Shown one piece after another: positions 1-8,791 of a DNA stretch of 64,000 nucleotides (positions are counted from its first letter, which is position 1; each line of letters opens with the position of its first letter). The stretch comes from Oscillospiraceae bacterium (lineage in GTDB: Bacteria; Bacillota; Clostridia; Oscillospirales; Ruminococcaceae): NCBI GenBank assembly GCA_009784625.1, contig WRBI01000007.1, positions 1-64,000 on the forward strand, read 5' to 3'. The notes under the pieces were generated by a model. That model made no database searches. It had not been told where the DNA came from and worked only from the letters and a program-made list of their open reading frames with translations. The translations under genes and the position numbers were made by a program.

Positions 1-85
1 CTTAAGCGGCCTTTTTGGTTACTTTTTTGGTCGTGGAAAAAAGTAACTCGGGGGCTTGGGGGCGAAGCGCCCCATTTCATTTCCA

Positions 86-266
86 TCGGAGATTCCGATA
101 TGTCCTTATAGCCCGAAAGGCAACGATATCGAAGATTCCGATAAAAGTCCTTAATGTCCGAAAGGCAAGGACTTCGGAAATCTCGATCAAAAAGCCCTTA
201 ACGCCCGAAAATCAAGGATATCTGAAATCCCGATTAAAAACCCGAAATTCCCAAACGCAAGGCAAA
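86..266. repeat. Degenerate tandem repeat, about 4 units of 43-47 bp (unit like TCGAAGATTCCGATAAAAGTCCTTAATGTCCGAAAGGCAAGGA)
   Basis: Units start near 86, 129, 174 and 221; shared core GA(T/A)(T/C)CCGAT...CCTTA...CCGAAA..CAAGGA. Confidence 0.7.
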
Positions 267-335
267 AAACACAACCACCCCAAGAAAAAACATCGCCCCG
301 CAATATAAATCATCACGAAGCGATACCATCAACTA

Positions 336-1412
336 TCAACCTGATTTCAAAATCTTGTGCCGCCAAAGCAACCAAAGCAACGGATCAAGCGCTCGGTGCG
401 GGCTAATCCGCTCAATCTCGTTTTGCGGGCCGGGTGACGCACCCAGCGCACTCAGTCCAAAGAACGAATAATCGGCAAACTGGCTTTGCACATGCCGGAC
501 AAGCTCACCGGCACCCCAGCTTTCGAGCAACGCCATCACTTCCATATTGCAGCTGGAAATATCCGAACCGCTGAGCATCGGCTTGCGCAAATTGCGGGAA
601 GGATCCCCGATAAAGCTGGCCGGGTCAAGATGCGGGTAAAGGGTATCCAACTTGGTCAGGCAGACCGCTATTGGAATCCCGATCTTCTCGTTCCCTTCAA
701 GGGAAAGCCCGGTGCGCAACAGATGAACGGTTCGTAGCAGCAGTGCCTGCGGGTTGGCGTCCAACACCGGCTGTTTTTTGGCTTTGCGCACCTCTCTGAT
801 CTGGGGCAGCTGACTGGGCTCAATCAGAAAGATAATCCCCCTGGCTGTTGACAGTCCTTTGCTGTGAGCGGACATCTTCTGCTGGCTTTCAAGGTTTTTA
901 CCGCAGCTATCGTAGAAAGTCAGGCCGACGCTCTTGCCCACTTCGCTGTCCTTGTCCCCGAAGATCAGGCTGTAAGTCAGCGGGTTTAAGTCTTCCTGGG
1001 CAGTGGTCGGGATACAGACCCCCTGCTCGTAAAGGGGTCGGCGATATTCCCGCTCATAGTAATCCATTGTCCGATCCCCGCCGGTCGGATAAAGTGTCGC
1101 GTCGTAAAGCTTACACATCTCACCCTTTAGCTGGTCGATCAAAACAGCCAGAAAGTTGCTCTTGCCGCTCCCTTCCGAACCCAAGAGGAAGATGCGCATC
1201 TGGCTGCGGGTCATCTCTTCTTCTTCCAGCTCAAAGCCGCACTGCGGGCAGATGCGCAGGGTCATCACCTGACCGCACTCCTCACAGGCAGGTTTATCCT
1301 GGCCGTCGCCTTCCTGTTCGCCTGCCGGGATACCGGCTTTTCCGCAGCCCAAAGACTTGCAGGCATACCGGTAGTTTTCAAGGGGGCTCAAACACTTGGG
1401 GCAGCTCTTCAT
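336..1412 (-). CDS. Zinc-ribbon protein with P-loop GTPase-like domain
   Basis: MKSCPKCLSPL..CEECGQ..ICPQCGFE zinc ribbons; Walker A GSEGSGKS; DSCG (DxxG) and TKLD (G4-like). Start placed at 1412 because the upstream part of the ORF overlaps the next gene. Confidence 0.75.
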   Translation of the reverse strand: MKSCPKCLSPLENYRYACKSLGCGKAGIPAGEQEGDGQDKPACEECGQVMTLRICPQCGFELEEEEMTRSQMRIFLLGSEGSGKSNFLAVLIDQLKGEMCKLYDATLYPTGGDRTMDYYEREYRRPLYEQGVCIPTTAQEDLNPLTYSLIFGDKDSEVGKSVGLTFYDSCGKNLESQQKMSAHSKGLSTARGIIFLIEPSQLPQIREVRKAKKQPVLDANPQALLLRTVHLLRTGLSLEGNEKIGIPIAVCLTKLDTLYPHLDPASFIGDPSRNLRKPMLSGSDISSCNMEVMALLESWGAGELVRHVQSQFADYSFFGLSALGASPGPQNEIERISPHRALDPLLWLLWRHKILKSG

Positions 1413-1458
1413 TGCAAACCGTCCATTCCGCCGGATGCCTCCGGCAATCTGTCGTTGA

Positions 1459-4416
1459 TTATGTGATTTTAAGTTCCCCTGAAGGCAGAAGCCGGAACTT
1501 TTTGTACTGCCCGTCATCGATGAAGAATACGCGCATATGTGCGCCTGATGGCAGCCGGTCAATCTGATATTGGAACTCAACCTCGCCGTTCACCCGCGGG
1601 GTTTGATCAATCAGCGCCAAGCTGTCGCCGTCCTGCCGGCTGAGCGGCAAACTGTTGTTTTTGATAACCAGCTCAATCGGCGGGAGAGTGAATCCGGAAG
1701 GCCCGTGCAAGGTGAGTGAGAGTTCGGCCTGTTTTTTGAGCGGGCGCTTTCTATAGCTAATGCGGTAGAATATCTCAGCGCGCGGGTTGTACTGGAACGC
1801 AATCTGTGCGCCCTCGGACACACCCTGTTCCCCTTCGGGGGCGGGGTAGCTGGCGAAAACCTTGAAGTAATAAGCGCCCGGCGCAAGCTCACGGAGTACC
1901 ACGCCCGCGTCGTAATCGTACTGTTCCCGGGTTACTTTCATGGTGCTCAGCCCAAGCTCATCGACAAAAGCGGGATAGCCGTCGTTTTTATAGGCAACGA
2001 TCACTTCGTTAAGTCCGACCGGCCACTTCATATTCAGGTAAAGGTCGCCGTCAATCAGATCGGCCGTCAAGTTCTCAACATCCCGCAGATTGGTCAGGTA
2101 CTGCGGCTGGCCGACCACCGCATATTTGCCGACCACTATGGCCGCAAAAACGTATATCCCGCCGGTAAACGAGTGCCGAAACCGGCCGCTGTCCGCGCTT
2201 CTTGTGTGCAGCGCCAAGTTGCGGTAGTGTGCGAGCAGATCCTGCACCGCGAACATCTCGCCGATCTTGATGGCCGGCTTCTTTGTGCTGGCCAGCAGGA
2301 TGAGGTCGGCTGCGTCCATTCCGCTCCAGTTGACCACGTACTCGTTTTCGTAGTCGCTCTTGACTATGCTCAGCCGCTCAACCGGAGCGATAATTTTACG
2401 CGGGGTAATAATATCTGAAACACCTTTTGAGACCACCTGCTTGCCGTCCACCGAGTAGACCGCACACAGATAGTACCAGTACTCGACATCGTTTTTAATT
2501 TTCGAATCCACAAAGCTGTCAATTCGTTCAGTTTCGAGCAGGATGCCGTCTTCCGGAGCAGTCGGGCGCTCGCCGCCAAGCTTGCGCCAAATGATGACTT
2601 TGCGGATATCCGGGTTAAAAGCCCAAGTCAGCTGTGCACCCTGGTCGGCCGGAAAAATGCGCAGCTGCTCGATTTCAGGCACGACCATAATCGGCCCAAA
2701 CGATGAGCCATCTTTCGAATAGCTGCTCCCGCGCATGGCATAAACTTTGTAATGGTACTCTGTCAGCGGCTCCGCGGTTTTGTCCATAAACGAGCAGGCC
2801 GGGCCGTTGTAAAGCACATCGCCGTCAAAAGCGGTAAACGGCGAATCATCCCGCTTGCGGACAACCAGATAACGAATCATCCCGGGGCTGTCACTTGCCT
2901 GCCAGTTCAAATTGACCTGCCGGCCTATGTTTTCGCCCTTCAATCGGCTGGGGGGCGCGGGCGGGTATGCCGAAAGCATCCGGGTCAGTTCCATACTGTC
3001 GGTGACCGCCGCCGCCAGTTGGAGCAGATGATTTATGTCCGGTGCGTCTTTTTTAGAAAGCTTATCCAGCTGGTTTTCAAGGTCGGTGACCATCCGCTTA
3101 ACCTGCTTGACCGTAGCGCCGGGCAGCTTGATTCCTTTTTCCTCCGCTTCGGCAATCAGTTCAAGGGCGGCGTAGTGTTGATTTTTAGAGACACAGTCAC
3201 TGAGTTGGTCGACGTATGCGCTGTACCGCTTTTCCAGCCCCTGTGCCCGCGATTCAAGCTGGGCGATCTCGGGGTGGTCCGGCCAGTATTTGGCCGCGTA
3301 CTCAAGGTTCCGCTTGGAAGTTGACCAGTTCCCGTCGATGACCGCGCCCCTGGCCGTTTCCAGGTATCCGAGCGCCTTGACCATATCCCCGATCAAAAAA
3401 CCACATCCGGCGCAGGCGGCCGGGCCCTCTTCATAAGGGGTGGCACAAGCCGGACAATTGCCTTTGGTCGGGGCGGCACAGTGCTGACAGACCACGCTTT
3501 CCCGCGCGATCTGGTTTTTACAGGCGGGGCATCGGATAATCGGCTTTTCCGAGCCAACCGGAATCCGGTAAGACTCGCAGTAACGCCTTATATACTCCTC
3601 GGCCTCCAGCACACTGCATCGATAGCTCTCAACTCCGTAGTTGATCAGCCGAAGCAGAGATTCATTTCCGATGTATTTCTGCCTGGTGAATTCTTCGTCC
3701 ACCATCTCACCCAAAGCCGGGTACTTGCTGATTTTAAGGTAGCGGTCGTACTTTTGCTTTGCGTCAAAGCTCTCAAACAGCCGCAAACAGATGCCGGCCA
3801 GCTCCTGGGCGGCCACCGACTCAGCTGATTTTTGGCCGCCGGCCGCACGCCTGCGCTCTTCGGCGGCGCCGGTCAGCTTTTTGATGGACGAGTAACGCGG
3901 CTCACCCAAAAACAAGTACAAATCCCCAAAGCCCAGAATACCCAGATCCCGCTCGATGGTCTTGGCGGTCAGCCGATCGAGTACTTCGCCAGGCTCTTCC
4001 GTGTCCTCGCGCTCAGGCGGGTGCTCGGATACCGATACCTTGGCCAGCTTGTAGACGGTCTCCTGGTCGATTCCATAAACTTTGTACTTGGCGGCAATCG
4101 CGGTAACTTCCCGCGGGAGCAGGTGACCTTTTCCTTCCAATATTCTCAATTCGGCTTCAAATCGGCGAGCCATCTCTTTCAGGACAACTTTGGCTTGTTT
4201 GGCCTCGTTTTTGCGGGAAACCGGATCGAGCAGAGTTTGTTCAATGTCGGAAAGGGAAGCCAGATAAACAAGCGCGAGCGGACGCTTGCCGGGGTGGTCT
4301 TGCCAGCGCGTCCACTCTTGCTTTTTCTTGCCGATTGCCGCGCGGATCACCGCCGGATCGCTGGCCGGCGGATCACTCGGCAGCTCAAGTAAGATGAAGT
4401 AGTTTTCCCTATCCAT
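1459..4416 (-). CDS. J-domain-like / zinc-ribbon / fibronectin-type-III-like multidomain protein
   Basis: N-terminal J-like segment YFILLELP...WQDHPGKR; CPACKNQ..CQHCAAP..CPACATP..CAGCGF double zinc ribbon; C-terminal FN3-like repeats (LNWQASDSPGMIRYLVVRK, LTWAFNPDIRKVIIWRK). Confidence 0.7.
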   Translation of the reverse strand: MDRENYFILLELPSDPPASDPAVIRAAIGKKKQEWTRWQDHPGKRPLALVYLASLSDIEQTLLDPVSRKNEAKQAKVVLKEMARRFEAELRILEGKGHLLPREVTAIAAKYKVYGIDQETVYKLAKVSVSEHPPEREDTEEPGEVLDRLTAKTIERDLGILGFGDLYLFLGEPRYSSIKKLTGAAEERRRAAGGQKSAESVAAQELAGICLRLFESFDAKQKYDRYLKISKYPALGEMVDEEFTRQKYIGNESLLRLINYGVESYRCSVLEAEEYIRRYCESYRIPVGSEKPIIRCPACKNQIARESVVCQHCAAPTKGNCPACATPYEEGPAACAGCGFLIGDMVKALGYLETARGAVIDGNWSTSKRNLEYAAKYWPDHPEIAQLESRAQGLEKRYSAYVDQLSDCVSKNQHYAALELIAEAEEKGIKLPGATVKQVKRMVTDLENQLDKLSKKDAPDINHLLQLAAAVTDSMELTRMLSAYPPAPPSRLKGENIGRQVNLNWQASDSPGMIRYLVVRKRDDSPFTAFDGDVLYNGPACSFMDKTAEPLTEYHYKVYAMRGSSYSKDGSSFGPIMVVPEIEQLRIFPADQGAQLTWAFNPDIRKVIIWRKLGGERPTAPEDGILLETERIDSFVDSKIKNDVEYWYYLCAVYSVDGKQVVSKGVSDIITPRKIIAPVERLSIVKSDYENEYVVNWSGMDAADLILLASTKKPAIKIGEMFAVQDLLAHYRNLALHTRSADSGRFRHSFTGGIYVFAAIVVGKYAVVGQPQYLTNLRDVENLTADLIDGDLYLNMKWPVGLNEVIVAYKNDGYPAFVDELGLSTMKVTREQYDYDAGVVLRELAPGAYYFKVFASYPAPEGEQGVSEGAQIAFQYNPRAEIFYRISYRKRPLKKQAELSLTLHGPSGFTLPPIELVIKNNSLPLSRQDGDSLALIDQTPRVNGEVEFQYQIDRLPSGAHMRVFFIDDGQYKKFRLLPSGELKIT

Positions 4417-4434
4417 GTCGGCCCCCTGTTGATT

Positions 4435-4551
4435 CAATTAACAGTTGACAATGTACAATTAACAATGTTGGCATCGCTTCGCAATATTTTAAAAACTCAT
4501 CCGCGAAGCGGATACATTCATTGTCAATTGTCAATTGTTCATTGTCAATTG
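4435..4551. repeat. Intergenic inverted-repeat element (about 117 bp) with TTGACAATTGACAATG-type termini
   Basis: Left CAATTAACAGTTGACAATGTACAATTAACAATG versus reverse complement of the right arm CAATTGACAATGAACAATTGACAATTGACAATG (about 26/33 match); inner GCTTCGC / GCGAAGC. Confidence 0.8.
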
Positions 4552-4554
4552 CCC

Positions 4555-6276
4555 TTAAAACACCGCCGCGTCTTCAATTCTTTGCTTGGCCATTTTGAAT
4601 TCGCTTTCGCTGATCGCGTCGGCAGTTTCAAAGCGGGCGGAAACTGTGCGTCCCCCGGTGTTTTCTTTGGCTTCGAGTTCGAGCAGGCCGCCGTCGCCCA
4701 AAATAAACTCAATCTCAATCGGGCTGCCGGCCGGCAGCCCCTCGGGCAGCTCCAAGATGGCCTCGCCGATTTCTGTCCCTTCGTCAGGGGCAGCGATCTC
4801 TTCGGACGAAAGGCTCTCAAGCACACGGATGGTAACTGTGCGCTGTTCGTCCGCAACCGTAAAGAACTTCTTGACTTGAGCGGCCGGCAGCTCGGCGTTC
4901 TTGAGGATCATATTGTAGAGCACTTCGGCGGGTTCGGCGGATTCTTCTTCGTTTTCGACTTCGGCCGGTGCGCTCTCTTTGAGCGAGCGGAAAGCAATCG
5001 TGCCAAAGCTGCGGCTGGTCACGTTGATGATATCGATATCGGCGGTATCGCCCGCGTCTTCGGTTTCCATCTCGACCTTTTGGGCCAGTTCTTTTACCTT
5101 TGCCTTGCCCGATTGAATCTCCCTGCGAACTTGACTTTCGCTTTTTCCGGTTTCGGCCGCTGTTTTCTCGATGACTTCAGAGAAGAACGCCTGGCGATTG
5201 GCGAAGATGGCCGCCCCCTTGGCGACCGACTCGTCCGGGTCAAAAATCTTGACCGGCACCGAAAACTCTTTTTGTATCCTGGCTTTAACCTGTGGCATAC
5301 GGGTGGAGCCGCCGACCATCAAAATCTCGGCGAAAGCCGACTTGTCGTAGCCTTTCTTAGCCGCTTCTTCCAACATCTCCTGGGTAAGCAGGATGGTGCG
5401 CTCAAGCAAATCGCCGGTCAGCGCGTCAAATTTTTCACGGGTCAGCTCGACCCTGGCCCTGTCCCCGCCAAAGTTTACGGCGATTGGGGCTTTGTCGCGG
5501 GCAGACAGCATCTTCTTGGCCCGCTCAACCGACAGGCTGAGCTCTTGGAAAGTTTCCATATCCGAGAGGATGTCCACCGTCGACCTGGTCTGACGGGCGA
5601 ACTCCCCGGCCACGTACTCGATGATGCGGTCGTCCCAAAGCTTGCCGCCCAGCGAGTGGTCCCCGCCGGTGCAGATGACTTTAACCGCGTTCGAGCTTAT
5701 GTCGATCATGGTGATGTCAAAGGTACCGCCGCCCAAGTCGTAGACCAGCACAACTTTGTTATCGCTCAGGTCACTCACCCCGTAGGTGATTGCGGCAGCG
5801 GTCGGTTCATTGATGATGTTGAGCACATTCAGACCGGCCAGCTCCCCGGCTTTTCGGGTGGCCTCCCGCTCGGCGATCCCAAAATAAGCCGGGCAGGTGA
5901 TGACCACATCGGTAATAAGCTCACCCGGACCTAACTTGCCCTCACCCTGGAGCGCCGTGACCGCGTCGCCCACCACTTTTTTGAGGATATACGAGCTGAC
6001 TTCTTCGGGTGACCGGTCAGCTCCTTGAATATACCAGGCCGCACCCGGCTGGCCAATACTCCGCTTGACAAAACTGACCACATCTTCCGGGTAAAGCTTA
6101 GAGCTTTCCTTGGCGGGCGTTCCCACCACGACGTTATTGGGCGACTCAAACAGAACAACCGAAGGGGTGGTCAACTCGCCCTCCGAGTTTTTTTGCACCA
6201 CCGGCTTGCCGCTCGCGTCTATATACGAGACGCAGGAGTATGTGGTGCCAAGGTCAATGCCAAGTACTTTGTTCAT
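4555..6276 (-). CDS. Hsp70/DnaK-family chaperone, non-canonical (short C-terminus)
   Basis: GIDLGTTYSCVSY, INEPTAAAITYG, VYDLGGGTFDI, MVGGSTRMP motifs. Confidence 0.95.
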   Translation of the reverse strand: MNKVLGIDLGTTYSCVSYIDASGKPVVQKNSEGELTTPSVVLFESPNNVVVGTPAKESSKLYPEDVVSFVKRSIGQPGAAWYIQGADRSPEEVSSYILKKVVGDAVTALQGEGKLGPGELITDVVITCPAYFGIAEREATRKAGELAGLNVLNIINEPTAAAITYGVSDLSDNKVVLVYDLGGGTFDITMIDISSNAVKVICTGGDHSLGGKLWDDRIIEYVAGEFARQTRSTVDILSDMETFQELSLSVERAKKMLSARDKAPIAVNFGGDRARVELTREKFDALTGDLLERTILLTQEMLEEAAKKGYDKSAFAEILMVGGSTRMPQVKARIQKEFSVPVKIFDPDESVAKGAAIFANRQAFFSEVIEKTAAETGKSESQVRREIQSGKAKVKELAQKVEMETEDAGDTADIDIINVTSRSFGTIAFRSLKESAPAEVENEEESAEPAEVLYNMILKNAELPAAQVKKFFTVADEQRTVTIRVLESLSSEEIAAPDEGTEIGEAILELPEGLPAGSPIEIEFILGDGGLLELEAKENTGGRTVSARFETADAISESEFKMAKQRIEDAAVF

Positions 6277-6370
6277 AAGCGGTCTTTCTCCTCATGCTGG
6301 ATTAAGTCGTCAGCAGCTGTAAGGGCACTCGCCGACGGTATTTCGATCTGGCGCCGATATTTGCCGCCTT

Positions 6371-6535
6371 TAGAACCTGTGGACAATACTCAAAACGCCC
6401 CCGATCCGGCGATTTTTCCGCTATCTTTCGTCAATTTCCCTTGGAATACACAAAATATTCCTGCGGGAATTTCCTTGCCTGGCGAAAATATCGCTCGGCT
6501 CGTGTGCATTTCTCGTTATTGACCACAAGTTCTTA
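6371..6535. repeat. MITE-like element, copy 1 (family A)
   Basis: Termini TAGAACCTGTGGACAATA / TTGACCACAAGTTCTTA; interior matches 45684-45851 in inverse orientation. Confidence 0.85.
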
Positions 6536-7645
6536 GTCGTCTGCTTTGTCTGCCTTTTCCGGCGGCTGGTAGAGATAGACACTCACCCGTTCCTGCCGGA
6601 TGACTTTGCCGTTTTTCTCCCAGCCTTGGGCGTGGCGGGCCGCGATCTTTTTGTCCAGCCGCTTCTTTTCGGCGGGCAATGTGGCCACAATCTTCTGGCG
6701 GCTGATGTCGATTGAGCTGCCTTCGTGCGTGTAAGGCTCAATCCCCGCGCGGTAGAGGACATCCATCAAGTCGACCTTGACCCCTTCAAAAAGCGAGAAC
6801 ATCCGGCGGTAGTTTTCGGCGTTGAACTGGCGGGTGCGGTAGGCTTCCATCGACTTTTCTATGTCATCGATCAAGCGTATGACATCTTCCTCAATCGGGC
6901 GGGTGAGCGCGTCAAGCAAGTTGTTCTTGTACTGTTGAAGCTCGGCGTGCATCTGGTCAAAGAGGGATTGCTTGTGTGTGTCCGTCTCTATTTTCTGCAA
7001 AAATAACTGCCTTAATTCACCGACCTGCGCTAAAATGCTATCTTCGCCCTCATGATGCTCGCTGATTTGCGGGTGCTCGGGGGCGGATTCCGGCTTATCC
7101 GCGGGTACAGGCGGCCCCGGCCATTCCAGGCCCAGCCAGTCAATAAACCCGGGCGCAAGCGCTTTATAAAAGGGCCTGTGCTCGATATAAGAGTAGGCTT
7201 CAAACAAAATTGCGTAGCGGCCGCGAAGCTCGATCTGCTCCTCGCTCAGCGATTCGCTGAGCAGAAATGACCGGAGGCGCTCGTAAAGGGCAAACAGTTC
7301 GCGCCGACCGTCGGCGGCCTGTGTCGGGGTCAAAAACTGCGGCAAGCGCAGGGAAAGCGACCCGCCGACCGGGTGTTCGCTGCCCGGCGCAAAGTCCTGT
7401 TGCTCACAGCGCGAAAAGCTGATCAATTCCCCGTTTTCTGGGCGAAATAGCGCCCAGGCAAACGGCCTGCCCCGCACAGGCGCTTGATCGTAATAGAAAA
7501 TCGCGTCGGCCAAATGGCCATCCAAGCCCGTTTTAAGCGCAACAGGCAGCGAGCAGGCCGCGGACGCCGAAAAGCCAAAAACCGGAGAATCTTCCCGCAA
7601 GAAGAGCTGTGCGCCGGCAGAAAGGTTTCCCTGCTCCAAGTGCAT
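6533..7645 (-). CDS. GrpE-domain protein with novel N-terminal domain
   Basis: C-terminal half LLDALTRPIEEDVIRLIDDIEKSMEAYRT...GVKVDLMDVLYRAGIEPYTHEGSSIDISRQKIVATLP resembles GrpE; lies directly downstream of the DnaK-like gene. Confidence 0.7.
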   Translation of the reverse strand: MHLEQGNLSAGAQLFLREDSPVFGFSASAACSLPVALKTGLDGHLADAIFYYDQAPVRGRPFAWALFRPENGELISFSRCEQQDFAPGSEHPVGGSLSLRLPQFLTPTQAADGRRELFALYERLRSFLLSESLSEEQIELRGRYAILFEAYSYIEHRPFYKALAPGFIDWLGLEWPGPPVPADKPESAPEHPQISEHHEGEDSILAQVGELRQLFLQKIETDTHKQSLFDQMHAELQQYKNNLLDALTRPIEEDVIRLIDDIEKSMEAYRTRQFNAENYRRMFSLFEGVKVDLMDVLYRAGIEPYTHEGSSIDISRQKIVATLPAEKKRLDKKIAARHAQGWEKNGKVIRQERVSVYLYQPPEKADKADD

Positions 7646-7815
7646 TTACCCCCAGTTTCGAATGTTGAAATGGCAGAGAGCCGGTCGCCGCACAAGACGG
7701 CTGCCCAGACCATTCTAGCATGTCCGGATACAAAAAACAAGCGGCAAGATACCCGGCCGCTCTTGCCCGGCGGTAGGGCTGCCCCCGGTTTTTGGACGGC
7801 ATGTCGGCTTTTCGC

Positions 7816-8370
7816 TTACTGAGCATCCTCTTCTACTGTGCGGTAAGGGATCTCATCTTTGTTGCTGGGCAGACGCTCAAAGCAGATCGGGCAAAAGTAT
7901 TGGGACGGTTTTGGGTAGGACGGCTCACGGAAAGGCGCGCTCAGAACGGCCTGGTCGTCCTCATCCTGCTTGGCCTGCGCGGTCATCAGGTGTTCGCCGC
8001 AAAAAGGGCAAAAATAAGCGATGGGCGGAAAACTGGACATCCGCTCATACTTGTCGGGATTTCCGCCAGAAAAGGCCGGATCGTTTTCGCTGTCAAATAC
8101 TTCGACATACGGCTCTTCGTGCCGTACCGGCGCCGTCTCATTCTTAGGCGGTTCTTTTTTTAAGCCGACAATTCCAAAGAGGTTGTCAGCCGCGATGTTG
8201 CCCGCAAAGTTTTGGGCTACAAGCAGTTTCCCCCAGTACATTCTGCCGATTTCCTCTTTGCACATCGGGCATTTGGCGGTGTACGCGATATTTGCGTCCG
8301 CGCTGGCAATCACATCGGTCTTGATGATCCAGCTTTCGTCCAAATATCCGAAACAACTCGGACAAAGCAT
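7816..8370 (-). CDS. Multi-zinc-ribbon protein
   Basis: CPSCFGY, CPMCKEE, CPFCGEH, CPICFER (four CxxC knuckles). Confidence 0.7.
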   Translation of the reverse strand: MLCPSCFGYLDESWIIKTDVIASADANIAYTAKCPMCKEEIGRMYWGKLLVAQNFAGNIAADNLFGIVGLKKEPPKNETAPVRHEEPYVEVFDSENDPAFSGGNPDKYERMSSFPPIAYFCPFCGEHLMTAQAKQDEDDQAVLSAPFREPSYPKPSQYFCPICFERLPSNKDEIPYRTVEEDAQ

Positions 8371-8388
8371 AAGTCCCTCCGATATTCA

Positions 8389-8736
8389 CTAACCTTTTAA
8401 GGTTGGCTCCAGTTCTCCGGCTACTTCAAGCGTTTTTTGGGCGACCTCGCGGTAGCGGGCAACCAAGTCTTGATCAATCTCACCGGCGCCCAGTTTTTCC
8501 ATCAGGGTGGCGCTCACTTCAAACAACGCGGTCAGGGACAGGTTTCCGGTCATCCCTTTAATGGCGTGGGCCACTTCCGCCCCGCCTTGCAAATCGCCGG
8601 CGGCCAGCTTCTCTTCAAGCAATGCCATCTCTTTGTTCGCAATGAACATCCCTAACATTCTGGCGTAGAGCTTTTGGTTGCCCCGCACTCTGCCCAGACC
8701 CTCTTCGAGGTTTATATAGGTTGCTGTGTCGCCCAT
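8389..8736 (-). CDS. Stand-alone HPt (histidine phosphotransfer) domain protein
   Basis: AHAIKGMTGNLSLTALFEVSATLME HPt signature. Confidence 0.8.
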   Translation of the reverse strand: MGDTATYINLEEGLGRVRGNQKLYARMLGMFIANKEMALLEEKLAAGDLQGGAEVAHAIKGMTGNLSLTALFEVSATLMEKLGAGEIDQDLVARYREVAQKTLEVAGELEPTLKG

Positions 8737-8791
8737 TTAGAGTCTCACGTCCTCTCACTGATATTGTATATATAGGTTCTTAAGCATCCGC

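Noticed and set aside
15-308. 97-aa ORF at the window start
   Set aside because: Translation of a degenerate tandem repeat with biased composition; no RBS or domain
1413-1580. Extended N-terminus of the 414-aa GTPase ORF
   Set aside because: Overlaps the 3' end of the J-like gene; the zinc-ribbon start MKSCPKC at 1412 is more plausible
4429-5934. 501-aa plus-strand ORF
   Set aside because: Antisense shadow of the Hsp70 gene, running in through the intergenic repeat
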